Positions 23,301 to 34,548 of a DNA stretch of 64,000 nucleotides are shown here, piece by piece. Made by a program: the position numbers and the translations under genes. Origin of the DNA: Sabethes cyaneus (lineage: Eukaryota; Arthropoda; Insecta; Diptera; Culicidae); contig NC_071353.1 in assembly GCF_943734655.1 (NCBI RefSeq), positions 139,165,907-139,229,906 of the forward strand, given 5' to 3'. The notes beneath the pieces are model-generated. The model saw only the letters and a list, made by a program, of their open reading frames with translations, was not told where the DNA came from and did no database searches. The number at the start of each line of letters is the position of its first letter. Position 1 is the first letter of the stretch.

Positions 23301-23685
23301 AAATCAATATTTTGTGCAGTTTTTGTTTTTATGTTGTTATTCGGTAAAATTTTCAAACAGTCAGTACACAATCATGAGTCATTTTAGCTGGCAACACTGT
23401 ATACTGCCCTAAGGGTTGTACGAAAGGGTGACGTATGACTATATCAATCGCTTTAACTCGCTTCTGGCCTTTGAAAGAGCCATAACATTAAGGTGAAATT
23501 AGTCATCATCAGCAGTTCTTTTGTTTGAAACAAAAATTCTGTTTAAGAAAATATATTCGCTGTGATCAGATTGGCAAGAAGAATGCAGTATTTACATTTT
23601 TATAAACAGATTCCCGCTTTTAGGCCAAAAAACTGCTTCTGAAATTAGGCTTTCCGACGAAAAGTTAATGACTGCTAGTTTCCCG
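20333..23685. mobile_element. TTAA-flanked DNA transposon with ~190-bp inverted ends
   Basis: The left end GGGGAAATTAGCAGTTATTA (20333) is mirrored at the right (ending 23685) as CGGGAAACTAGCAGTCATTA when read inward. The similarity continues for about 190 bp on both sides (through the TTTTGTTTCAAACAAAAA block). TTAA lies outside both ends (20329-20332 and 23686-23689), as for piggyBac-type integration. Without the Helitron-like insert at 21458-22801 its length is about 2.0 kb. No transposase frame is left. The AT-rich interior has no recognised gene. TTAA choice and G/C-starting ends suggest a piggyBac-superfamily nonautonomous element, by inference. Confidence 0.8.
21458..22801 (+). mobile_element. 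Nonautonomous Helitron-like element (HINE type)
   Basis: It starts TCTATACCTATAAAGAAGG followed by a CTGT repeat (TCTGTCTGTCTGTC) and ends TTTATCGGGTCAGCTAG. Both termini resemble insect Helitron/Helentron ends. A GC-rich hairpin GCCCCGCCCCCTTGGGGC lies ~105 bp before the end (22685-22702). It sits between T and T, the insertion preference described for Helentron-type elements. The body holds about seven tandem units of ~145 bp, each with GGGGGGCTCCTATACAAATG, TCATAACTCGAGAACTAATC and AACCAAATTTGGCATGTGGG; unit starts are near 21621, 21791, 21925, 22067, 22217, 22360 and 22508. It encodes nothing. Confidence 0.8.
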
Positions 23686-23869
23686 TTAAAGCCAAAGCAT
23701 GTTCATTGCATATATGACATGCCATTCGAATGTTCTTCTCCTTTGACATGAATGGCAACAGGCACGTAAGATAGCGGCGTCGTTTCACTGTCTCTTGCTC
23801 CGAGAAGATTTTATTAGTTTACTTTCGCTTGTTACATAGCAGAAAACATGGCACATACACAAAAATGTC

Positions 23870-24777
23870 CGTTTTATTTGTATGAGTCCCTATTCTCCTA
23901 CCACAGGGGGGAGGGGTCTCAAACCACCATAAAATAAATTCATGCCTCCAAAAACCCCCACTTGCCAAATTTGATTCCATTTGTTTGATTAGTTCTCGAG
24001 TTATGAGGAAATTTGTATTTCATTTATATGGGAGCCCCCCCTCTTACAAGGGGAAGGGGTCTCAGAACCCCATAGAAAAAAACCAGCCTTCTAAAACCCC
24101 CACATGCCAAATTTGGTTCCATTTGCTTGATTAGTTCTTGCATTTTGAGGAAATTTGTGTTTCATTTGTTAAAGAGCCCCCCCCTCTTACGCCCTTCATA
24201 AAATTGCTCTTTTGCCCCCTCTATAACATTGTTGGTCATTTTATCTATGCAACGACATATGAATTGTGCACTTTCGTTCAGTAGTTTAGTACCCAGCTAG
24301 CACCAACTCGTATATCAATGTACGGAATTTATCGTAAATATCTCCTAACAAACTCGAAATCGGTGCTAACGCTGGATAAAGTGGGACAAAGTTGATTTTC
24401 TATCCCATATAATGATAATAACTGACATACATACGATTTTCTGCCCAAAATCGTATATTAGTACGGAGTGACTCGCGCTTAATCGGATATTATCGTATAT
24501 AAATACTTATATAGTCGTAACGCTCAAAAATATTCGTATTCACGTATATCGCCTGCAAAATAGTACGGATATGCCAATTTTGCGCATCAAATACGATTTG
24601 TTAGCATGTATATCTTTACGTAATGCTTTTTTATGCATATGAAAATGCTAGGTGGGTAGTTATTACCATTTGAAATCTTTCATTCAAACGTTACAGTTCT
24701 ATTTTCGTTTTCATAAAGTGCTACCCAGTTCCAGTATAGTAAACAAAGACGTAGTCCTTCGTCAAAATTCATGCTCA
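23870..24777 (-). mobile_element. Repeat family with GACGTAGGACTACGTC start (minus copy)
   Basis: Reverse-complement relative of the repeat at 16057-16490. Its start (minus strand) is near 24777 (GACGAAGGACTACGTCTTTG) and it runs leftwards through GGTAGCACTTTATGAAAACG, a MITE insert (24292-24656) and at least two of the ~145-bp units with ATACAAATG/AACCAAATTTGGCA, to about 23870. It shares its unit with the Helitron-like element at 21458-22801. Confidence 0.75.
24292..24656. mobile_element. 365-bp MITE, TA target, empty site known
   Basis: Ends CCCAGCTAGCACCAACTCG (left) and TGCTAGGTGGG (right) are short inverted repeats. TA flanks both sides (24290-24291, 24657-24658). The host repeat occurs without the insert near 16180, where GTTCAGTAGTTTAGTAGTTA (minus strand) has a single TA at the insertion point; this shows the ends and the 2-bp duplication directly. 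The interior is AT-rich with many TCGTATAT/ATACGA words. A second copy is at 39504-39889. Confidence 0.9.
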
Positions 24778-26689
24778 ATGAACTGGAAAATATGATGTTC
24801 AAACTTTTAAATATACTTGACTGGACAGATGCACCTCACACTCACAACTGTGGATCTCCGGTCGAGTGTGTTCGCAATTACACCACCAAGACAGTTTAAC
24901 ATCCAGTTGCCTGATATTCAGCTTTCGTTTCGCTCGCAAAATTTTTATGTTCTACACAAATTCACCCAGCGAAATTTTCCTCCTTTTCTTGTACGCTCCC
25001 GTTACAGATATTCAAAAAAGAATTTTCTTAACAAATTTATGCTCTAACAAACTATTCGCAGCATCATTTTTACCATCTACAAATCGTTCAATTCAACTGC
25101 TAATAGAACCATGTTAATTCGACACAGTATCACGCATAACGCGCCGTATTACCGGCACTCACAGCAGGAAACAACGCGATGATATCTTCTGCCTGCCTCC
25201 CCGTAGCAACTCAATACTATCGCCATACCCCGAACAAATTGTCCTCGATGGTTACGACCCATTACGCCGCGGTGTAGCCCGGCGGCGTAGGCCGGATCCT
25301 GTTTGTTCCTTCCATCCTTGCGTTGGTGAAGCGGAGGTACAAACTCTCGGTCGGAGGAATATTTTCGCAGCTTCGACAACCATTCTTGCGCAGCTTGGCA
25401 TCGCAATAAGTACCATCGTCGTCGTCCTTCGTGGATAGAAATAGTCCGCTGGCCTAGGTTTACAAGGATCCTAACTGGTAGGATTCTTTTTTCCTCGGTC
25501 GATATTCAATGGTGGCAACAAGTGCTCAACGGTGCCTGCGGCACTTAATGACAGTTTTGATTTTCATCCATCCATGAGGATGAAATTTCGTAACATGTTT
25601 TGAAGACGAAATGTTTGCGTCACATTTATAGTTTGTGTCAGCGCAAATAAATGTGCAAACAAACGGCTTGTCACACTATTTCCTAGACAATAAACTACAA
25701 CGTCTGTTGAAGGTTGCTGTTGCGAAACGAGCCACGATAGTGTAGTGTTTTATTCCGTTAACCTTGATGGTGCAAGCAGCCTTCGTGCGAAGTGCAAAAA
25801 TTTACGATATTTGCACTCTCGTTGCAATTCAACTAAATTGCATTTACGCTCGTATTGCTGCAGCAAGCTGCCAGCCAGTCAGCCGGCGGACACAAAGATT
25901 AGATAAACCCTTTGCACAGCTCAACAGCTTTGAGTTGCATTCGCTGTCCGTGCAAGGTACCTACGGATCGAATTTAGAACGGCCTAGAAACTAGATAACA
26001 GAAATAGTTGTATGCAGTATGCACAGTACTCGAAAAATCCCTCTAGTCAGTCTTGCCGGAAACGGCAGTGTGGTTCAAGCCGGTGGCTAACCGTTGCTAG
26101 GCAGAATCCTTAGACGCTCGGTTCGTGCTGGGTTTTTCCCTTCCCCCTGGAGGTACCGCCACAGGGCAGGACAGATATTGGATTGCTGATTGATTACACC
26201 GCGCGCGGCAGCAGTCAGTCAGTCAACCACCCACCGACCGACCCCGGGGGGCGGAGAGCGCATCAATTTAAATTAAGTTTCGATTTCGTCACCCGTCAAT
26301 TCGTTTTAGGTTGCTAATCTGTCTCATCTGTTTCAATCCTGCACCCGCAACGGGAAGACCGGCAGACCGGATCCCAAAGCGAACATGTGCGTAATGCATC
26401 TTAAATTATCTGGTGGGCATAATAACGATGTGGTGTCTCTCCCGAAGGGTGCGGTGATGGTAAGAGAATAGAATATTGGCTAAGTTTCCTCGGTGAACAA
26501 GGGCTCGGTCTAGTATCCAGGTCGGTCGAGGGAAGGTCACCCTTTGTTTTCGTTGTTTCGCTTTTTGTACGCAGAAAGTGGTTATAAGCAGGATGTGGTC
26601 ACTAGCGTGCCCAAACGAATCTATTATTGCTTATTACAAAAATACCAGCCGATTAGGTTGAAAACTCCGGACTTTCGGATGCAATTGGA
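24778..26689. other. Intronic DNA, no gene recognised
   Basis: Includes an 85-codon minus-strand frame (25149-25406) of no recognisable family and GC-richer DNA from ~25.98 to 26.55 kb with GACCGACCCCGGGGGGCGG (26236-26254). No element ends were found. The GC-rich part could be unique intron sequence. Confidence 0.4.
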
Positions 26690-26850
26690 TTCAAAATCAA
26701 AGTTGAAATTGGGCTACAAACTAGCATTGAAACTTAACTAGCAATTAGAGCTAAAATTAGACTTGATATTGGACATAAAATTGGATTTGAAACAAGAATT
26801 CAATTTGAAGTAATTTGGACTGGAAGTTTTACTTGGAATTTGACTTGGAA
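26690..26850. repeat. Short 12-bp-type array
   Basis: Units such as TTGAAATTGG, AAATTAGACTTG and TTGGACATAAAATTGG belong to the GGACTTGAAATT family. Confidence 0.7.
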
Positions 26851-27289
26851 TAATGCATTTAAAGCAAAACAGTTTTCAGTAAAAATATTCCTCTTTTATG
26901 TGCAAAATATTTTCTAGAACATCACATTGAGCTGTCTGTTGAAATAAACATATTACAAGAAGAAATGTGATTTGAGGGGTCGTTTATAAACAAAGGTCTA
27001 TTGCTGAAAATGGGTAAAAGGTAGAAGTTTCATATCTTCAGAAAAATTACTTGAAATTGGTTTATCTTTAATATTTCGAAACCAAAAAGGTGAAAGAAAG
27101 TTTACTCAAAAAGTTATTACTTAAATTGTTGTTAAAGTAACGCTTAAATATTGGACGACCCCTTCAAAATATGCATCAATTTTTTATTCAAAAAGTTGCC
27201 GAAGACCGCATTGAGCTGAGACATGATGTTTAACCGCAAATATTTTTGTCCCGAAATTGTAATTTCTGGCCCATAGTGGCACTGTTCTT
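26851..27289. other. AT-rich DNA, nothing recognised
   Basis: Lies between a 12-bp array and a T-rich array. No ends or coding features seen. Confidence 0.4.
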
Positions 27290-28510
27290 CTTTTTCCTTC
27301 CGTTTTCCTTTTTCTTTCGTTTTTCTGTTTTTGTACTGTGTTTTCTGTTTCATTATTCCATTGTTGTCGTTTCCTGTTCCTTTCTTTCTTACTTTAAGTG
27401 ATTTTCTTTTGCGTTTTCCGTCTTTTCTTCTGCTTTTTTTCGTTTCCAGTTTCGTCTTTTTTTAACTCTCCACTTTTTAGCGTCTTCAGTTGTTTCGTTT
27501 TTTCTCTTTTAGAACCCCGTTTTTCACCATTTCTGTAATATTTATTCTGCTTTTGGTTTACTTTTTTATTCCTCGTTTTTCATCTTTTTTTCTACAGTTT
27601 TACTTCATTCTTTGGATCGTTTTTCTTATTTGTCGTTTGTTCTTTCTTGTCTAACTTTCCCATCTCATTTCCCATTCCCATTTCTCCTTTTATTTTCTAT
27701 TTTCCTCGTTTACTCTATCGCTTTTCTATTTCTTCTTTCGCAATGGCTCTTTTACCTTTTAGTTTCAGTTGTTTTCTGTCCCGTATTCGCTTTCTTGTCT
27801 CGTTTTCCCTCTTTTCATTTTCCAGTTTCTCACCTTTTCTGTTGTTTTGTTGTCCTTCTTCCCTCTATTTCTCTTTTTCTTCTTTTCCCGTCCCGTTTAT
27901 CGCCTTTTTCAGTCCTGATTTTCCTCTTGATTTTCTCTTTTCTGTTTCGTTTTTCATCTTTTTTTTTAAATTTTCAGCCTGTTTTTCCACTTTTTTCTTT
28001 TTGTTTTCTGTTCCGTCCGTCTTTTTTTTTTGTTTTCGTCAGTTCCGTTCTTCCTCTTACTTTGCTTTGTCCTGCTTTTCCTCCTCTTCCGCTATGTTCT
28101 GTTTTTTTTCTGTTCTCGTTTCTTAATTCTACTGCTTCCGTATTTTCTCCCTTTCTTTTCCAACTCTTCTATTCCGTTTTTCCGTTTTGTTTCGTTTTTT
28201 CTCCTTCTCCATCCAGTTTGTCATCGTCTTCTTTTTCGTTTTCTCTTTTTTCTGATCAGTCTCCTCCACTTTTTTGTGTCGTTTTCCCTCGTTTTATCCT
28301 ATTCCACTTCTTTTTTAACGTCTAGTTTTGCCTCCCATTGTATCATAATTTTGGTTTCGTTTTTCTTTTTATCATTGCCGGTTTTAGTTCTTTATCTCCC
28401 ACGCATTTTTCAACTTTTCTCATTCCCTTTTGTCCAGTTTTTATCACGTTTTCCACCGCGGTCGTTTCTGTTTTTTTCCTCCAGGAACAGCAAAAGATAG
28501 ACTATCACTT
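27290..28510. repeat. T-rich cryptic array (TTTTCTGTTTCGTTTTTC type)
   Basis: About 1.2 kb of pyrimidine-rich plus strand built from variants of TTTTCTGTTTCGTTTTTC. Open frames of up to 237 codons (27612-28325) are Phe/Ser/Leu strings typical of base bias, present in two overlapping frames at once, and should not be read as a membrane protein. Confidence 0.85.
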
Positions 28511-28583
28511 AATCTCAATATTTTAAAAGAATTTCCATTTGACAGATCATAATTTTTCGTATTTTCTTTAGTGTTTTCCACTA

Positions 28584-29506
28584 AAGGGTGTCTCACATCA
28601 AATTGCACCACGGAAGAAACGCTGTAGAAACTTACCCATTGGGTATTTTCTCTTGAAAATTTGAGTAGAAGTAGTTTAGAGTGTATTGTTTACATTGTAT
28701 TTTCATCGCGGTCAGTTTTTCGAAGATTGGAAAAAATGGCGTCACCCGAAAAGCAGCGTCGCGAATTTATTTTGCGCAAGCACCTGGAAAATCCTCAACT
28801 CTTTCATCATCAATGATGAGTCTTACGTCACGGCGGACTTCAGGCAGCTTCCGGGGCTGCTGTACTTCACCGCCCAGCACTAGTTTGATGTTCCGGAGGA
28901 AGTAAGGATGCAGAAACTTTCATAGTTTGCCAAGAAATACATGATTTGGCCAAGAAATACATCATGTGGCAAACGGAGTACGCCATTCGTGACTACCGGG
29001 ACTGTAAACGGCCAGATCTACCTCAAGGAATGTCCACAGAAGCACCTGCTTCCTCTGTCGAAGCAACACGAGGTCCCTACGATCTTCTGGCCGGATCTAC
29101 CTTCGTGCCAACATTCAAAGGTTGTATTGGAGTGGTACAAAGCCAACGGAGTTACTTTCGTACCCAAGGAGATGAACGCCTCGAATGCACTGGAACTAAG
29201 GCCCATCGAAAAATACTAGGCTTTTATGGAGCAGGCATTACGGAAGCATCCCAGTCTGAGGAAGACATGAAGAAAAAGTGTATTTCCGTACAGATGAAGC
29301 TGTAGCTAGGTTGTACAAAACTTTTTGAGTGGAGTTAAACGTAAGGTGCGAGCATACGGTTATGGTATTGAAGTTGAATGAAACAAATATGCGAAAAGCT
29401 TACTAATGGGTTATATTTTGTTGTCTGAAAGTTTCAAAAGCATCGGTCAATCAGGTAATTTTCTACAGCGTTTTTTTGGTGGTGCAATTTGATGTGGGAC
29501 ACCCTT
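28584..29506 (+). mobile_element. Defective ITmD37E-type mariner element
   Basis: Inverted ends AAGGGTGTCTCACATCAAAT and ATTTGATGTGGGACACCCTT extend ~40 bp (through GCTGTAGAAA) and are flanked by TA (28582-28583, 29507-29508). The plus strand keeps the end of a transposase: WPDLPSCQHSKVVLEWYK near 29085-29140 and NALELRPIEKY near 29190-29219, with exactly 37 residues between the Asp of WPD and the Glu of RPIE. That is the DD37E spacing described for a mosquito mariner group. After a stop/frameshift the C-terminus continues with a KVRAYGYGIEV remnant near 29343. At 923 bp against ~1.3 kb the middle is deleted. Confidence 0.9.
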
Positions 29507-29509
29507 TAA

Positions 29510-29985
29510 CACTTAATTTAATGTTGAACTTAATTTTAAATTGGTTTCAAATTGGATTTGAAACTGGATTTCAAATGGAACGTTTAAAATTGGAAAAAAA
29601 AATTTAAATTTAAAATTGGACATGACATGGGACTTGAAACTGTACCTGAAGTTTCGTTTCCGTTAGCAGCACGAGGTGGGCAGATAGAGCCAAGTCTGCC
29701 CATGGCTGAGAGAATTTGAAGTTGGACTTAAAATCAAAGTTGAGATTGCTCTTGACAATGGTCATGAAATTAGACTTGAAATTGAACTTGGGTATAAATT
29801 GGACTCGAATTGCACTTGATAATGTATTTTGAATTGAATTTAAAACTAGACTTATAAGTGAACTTGAAATCAGTGTTGAAATCGGGTATGAAATCAGACT
29901 TGAACTTGAACTTGAAATAAAGCCAAAAACAGGCTTGAAATCAAACTTGAAAATTAAATTATAACTGGTCTTGAACTTACTTACT
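29510..29985. repeat. 12-bp-type array
   Basis: GGACTTGAAATT-like units resume directly after the mariner element and run ~470 bp, with a small foreign piece near 29660-29700 (GCAGCACGAGGTGGGCAGAT). Confidence 0.8.
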
Positions 29986-30029
29986 TTAATTTTAGTTTTT
30001 CAGCAACAACCGCTTATCGAATCTGGGCC

Positions 30030-30640
30030 GAATTTAGGACTTGTCTTCATGCTTCTCGGTCTTGGTCTGCAACTCTCCAGTCGCCCCTAACAACCGCTGT
30101 TTAGCATACTCATCAACGGCGCTTATCCAACGGGTATAGAGTCTCCCTCGAAGTCGATGGTCTGCTTTTCTGCTGAATATTGTTTTCGCAGGTCTCTCAT
30201 TCGGCATCCTTGCTACGTGGCAACCCCACTGCAGCCTGCCGTATTTTATACATCCGTATCATGATTTCGCAATATCCGCCTCATGGGCCCTGCGCTTGTG
30301 TTACTGTCCTTCATTTAATATGCTGCGAAGAGTTGATCGCAAAATCTTTATGCATTATTTTGAACCATCAAGGGTAGCACGTATCAACCTGGTTAGTTTT
30401 GCTGGAAAACCATGTTAAAGCGTAATGCGCCACAGCTCATTTTGTAAAACTGGATCGTACGCCGCCTTAAAGTCTACACACAAATGGTGGATCTGCAAGT
30501 TGAATTCTCGGAATTTATCGAGGATTTGTCGCAAGGTGAACATTTGGTCCGTCGTGGAACGTCCCTCTCGAAGCCGCACTGGCATTCGTCAAGCCAAGGT
30601 TTTCTGCAAAGGCCTCAGTCTATGTAACAGGATGCGGCAG
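30030..30640 (-). pseudogene. Non-LTR retrotransposon relic (RT), minus strand
   Basis: Read on the minus strand from 30640 down, the segment gives TTDQMFTLRQILDKFREF and, near 30490-30430, VDFKAAYDPVLQNELWRI, the RT box with the first catalytic Asp. Then follows, after a deletion, the C-terminal region near 30240-30150 matching the tail of the copy at 1902-2085 (PRTRW... block). Stops and frameshifts interrupt it. Same family as 1630-2085, 39925-40500 and 62195-62700. Confidence 0.75.
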
Positions 30641-31199
30641 AGAATTTGATATGCAGAATCAACCATCCGGGTTCCAGAAATTATTTTGCATTCAATATAC
30701 ACTAAGAATAAAACATCTTCGCAGCCCGATCTCGTCGATAACGAAGCCATACAATAACAGTGCACCAAATGCGTTTTGATGCAAAATGTGCTACGAATGC
30801 GTTCCTGTACCATATACGAATCATTCGTAATAACAATATGTGTGGTAGAAAATAAACCTACGAATGCTTTTAAATAGTATGAAACATTTTTATCTGCTGC
30901 GAATATAGTTTTACGAATATTTTTGTAAAAAAATACGAAATTGTGTTCTCAGAGTACAAAATTTTAAAGAGAAGGTAGGACACGTGTCCCAGTATGCCTC
31001 AGCCTGAGCACGCCAGTGGATGTGATTATAGGATTTTGCTAGAGATAGGCTCTTTATGGCAGACATTTTTTTAGAATACCATCTCGTACCGAGGTAAACT
31101 CTCGGTTGCTTATTTGTACTAGACCAGCAGAATGAAAAAAAACCTTGGTAAATTTTACATCAATAACTTTTTACGATGTTTAATTTTGATCCGAGTCAG
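30641..31199. other. AT-rich DNA, nothing recognised
   Basis: The minus-strand frame 30589-30813 starts here and runs into the RT relic. Its C-terminal part reads MVDSAYQILCRILLHRLRP, consistent with a degenerate upstream piece of that RT, so the relic may extend to ~30670. Confidence 0.4.
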
Positions 31200-33420
31200 C
31201 TGAACAGGAGCTGATAAACGACCAAAACATGCTTAACCTCAATCCACTGGCGCAGTTTGGCTAAATCACCACCGAAGCTTGCTGTCGCTCGCGGTCGGTC
31301 GGCCAGCAGCCAAGCCAGCCATAATGGTTGACAGTTTTCGGTGCGCCATAAACCACCGCACCGTACCCTGGCCCGGCCCGGCCCGGCCCGAGCGGAGCGG
31401 ACGACCGAGGGTGCTTTCGGAATTAATCCGATAAGAGTATAAATAACCGTTCACGTCGGTAAACCAAGCCGAAGAATGTCAGTAATGCACGATGCCAGTG
31501 CCAGCGTTCGACCGTCGGACGGTGAACTATTTCTATTGACAATTATTTGTAATTTGTTTAACTGCGGCTTTAGTCGAATGCAAAAAATAATTCTGTCAAG
31601 GATCATTGGTCCGCTAGATGGGGTATGGGGCGCGGGACCGTAGTGTTACGGCTTTTTTTTCGCTTGAGGGTGTTAAGTTTAATTTGACAATGGATTATTT
31701 TGGGTCATTCAAACATTAACATCAATCAATCGTGAGAAGTTCAGGATTGCACAATGCACTTTTAATGTTTTCATTTAAATAGGTTAAATACAGATTGAAA
31801 TAATGTAAATCTGTTTGATTACGGAGTAATAGTCACAAGAGTAGGGCAAATAAGCGCATCAACCCTGACGCCAGTTCATTATAACCATGGAAACCGTGTT
31901 GTGTATTGCCCAAAATAACGCTTGTCAAACACGGGAGACGACTTCGGTTCAAGTAAACACGCTATAAAACGCTATACGTAAGTCGCGTCACGCTCAAACC
32001 CTGAAAAAAAAATCTTCACGTGTCATAAATCCAGCAGCTTAATCAGCAGTCATACAAGCTACCAAAACAATGGCACCGGGAGATAAAAGTGTAAATAAGA
32101 ACGGGTGCGCTGTCAAATATTTGCAATCGCACATTCGGTCGCGCTTTTCCGATGCCACGCAGGGATGAGCCGTGTTTTTGGTTGTCAAGCGTGATTTTTA
32201 CTCCTTCATTTGTTTCACCCGCCGGGGGTCTCTTAATTACGAAAAATTTATAACATAATACTTGATTGAACAGACAAAATGACAAGCTAAGCTTCGCTTA
32301 GCGAAAGATTAAAACTTTCAATCAATCGACCGGACGGGATCGATTCAGGAACCTCCTAATCTGTGACACTCCCGACGCGCGGTACCGCGCCTGAAGTGCT
32401 TTATTTGCCAAAAGTCTCCTGGCACACGGTGCCGTAACGTTGCCAGTCAGCCCCCGCAAGCTCCCTCTCTCTCTCTGTCTGTTGAGTCAGAGATTAATTC
32501 TAATTCTACGGCCCCCGCTTCGGGATTAGCTTTGACAAAACAATCGGCGCGGTACATAGCGTCGATTAGTAAGTAATCTTTGCGCAAATTGGTTCTTCGG
32601 CGGCATCGTAAGTGCCGTGGGAACATTTATTCAAGCTGTCCCGAGCTTGCTGGTGAAAAAACAACAACAAACCAACCCGCCGGCGCCGTCTGCCCCCATC
32701 CATTCATCTCTTTAAATTGAAATTTAACCATCCATTATGCCACTTGGTCGGGCAGGCAAAGTGGACCCCAAGGAACAGTTACGAATCAGTTAGTGTAACA
32801 CTCCTTATTACTCAACAATACCGTACAGTACAGTCCATCGTATCTTGAGCCCTGGTTCGAAGATAAAGATGGCCTGCCGTAGGCCAGGACACTGTATAAC
32901 AGTGATTACCCTTTTGCAGTACATGCAGAAACACGGTTCGGAGGAGCTCATCTTTCGGATCGAAACCGAACCCTAACGTCGGCTCGTCGTCCGCTCAGTT
33001 TGGAAGGCACACAAACTCATTCGATCAGAAAATTGGTCCCATATGGCTTGGGCTGTGTTTTGCTTGCCGAGATTCGGAAAATGTCGCTCGGCGTTTCCCT
33101 TCCTGTCGTAACAAGTCCTCCGGACGGAGTCCTCGGAAAGGGAGGGTGAATAAAATTTGCCAGAAAAACCCACACGGCAAGGATCTTTTGTTCCCTGTGT
33201 TGTGGTTGCTCATTGTAATCAGTCCGGGTGGTTGCTTGCTAGTGGCTGGTGCTTATCTTCTTCATCATCATCGTCATCATCATCAGTATCATCATTGTCG
33301 TCATCCTCCTGGATTGAAACCAAAGTTTATCCAAAGGAAGGAAGCACTTTCCTGAGGGAGGACTGAAACTGAAGGGACAAAATGTAATCGATATTGTTTC
33401 ATTTGTGTTGAGATGTTACG
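31200..33420. other. Repeat-poor, GC-richer intronic island
   Basis: No transposon ends and no long tandem array. Contains a GGCCC-repeat stretch (GGCCCGGCCCGGCCCGAGCG near 31373), a CTCTCT run (32465-32480) and a CAT/TCA microsatellite (33258-33306). The character differs from the AT-rich transposon DNA on both sides, so this is a candidate for conserved regulatory DNA of Ptx1. Confidence 0.4.
33258..33306. repeat. (TCA)n-type imperfect microsatellite
   Basis: TCATCATCATCGTCATCATC and following variants. Confidence 0.75.
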
Positions 33421-34548
33421 GAACAAAGAACAAGTAGACTTGACTTGATTGTACTCGATTTATTGATCGATGTGTAAGTATAGGATGACAAATAACGAAC
33501 TGTGTCGATGATATATTTTATATGGAACTCCTTTGAAAACATTTGTTATTTCAACGATTGACCAAATGTAGGTAATCTACGATATCGCACATAAAAATCG
33601 GAGTTCTGATTATCGCGATTATTTCTGCCAAAACGCTAAATAAATGAAGGTAAGAGCTTTGTAAAACTGAACAGGAATATTATGTAAATCGGTTGTAAAG
33701 AAATTTTTTTCATTGTTAAAAATAGCTCTCATACTTCATGCTTTGCTTGATAAAATCACCTAAATTGGATGCTTGTACACTTGTATAAAACTTTTCTATA
33801 AGAGTGAATCTTAATCGAACAACAAAAGCAACAACAAGAAAAGTCAAAACTAAACGCACTATAGGGCAAACGGTTCAAAAAATCAGAAAGTAGGATCGAA
33901 TGTTGTCGATAGGGTTTTGCTTTAAAATCTTGAATATTAAAGATAACTGACCCTGAAAACTTCGAGAAGAACAAATTCGAGCTTTTTTGTGGTCTTTTTT
34001 GTCGCTATCCGCACGCGTAGTCCAGAGTGTGATGTACTGCCTTTAGTTATCTTACACAACTAACTGCTCTTTCGCTTTTACGCGGGAAGCTGTCAGCCGA
34101 CTCCGATACTTTTTCTTTGTGCCGCTTACTCGCTACTGGCAACTACCCAAATAATGTGCCATTAACGCACATTACTCATTCCAGGAAAATCCTCTAATAA
34201 GCTATCAAATTCCAGGATACCACATTCTCCCCTGCATAAAATGAATAATTCAATATATGATATTATTACAGGTCAATTATAGATTATTTACATTGCTGGT
34301 GTAGTCTACAAATTATTTTTGTTTGTTATATTGAACTTCGTTAACTCTCATACATCGCTTACTTACTAACTTTGTTAGGACACGCATAATTGTCACAGTA
34401 TCTACCATATCTTGTCATTGATACACAGTATGATTGATACCCAGTAGCTCAGTGGAACACAGTATCATTACCTTCCTGAAGTCAATAGTCACGATTCATG
34501 ATGTTCTACCTATCCAACGTTTTACCGTTTTTCTAAATATTAGCTATT
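33421..34548. other. Mixed intronic DNA, no gene
   Basis: The stretch AGAAAGTAGGATCGAATGTT...GGGTTTTGCTTT at 33884-33926 has a diverged relative at 37873-37912, on the far side of the 77-bp array, so this could be one flank of a larger composite repeat. No element ends seen. Confidence 0.4.

Noticed and set aside
25149..25406. 85-codon minus frame, Arg/Cys-rich
   Set aside because: No recognisable zinc knuckle spacing or other motif; cannot be supported as a gag fragment.
27612..28325. 237-codon open frame resembling a multi-pass membrane protein
   Set aside because: It lies wholly in a T-rich cryptic array, overlaps another long frame, and its Phe/Ser/Leu content follows from base bias. 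No domain.
33960..34260. Possible LTR of a retrovirus-like element
   Set aside because: No paired copy, no primer-binding site or polypurine tract, and no gag-pol remnant nearby.
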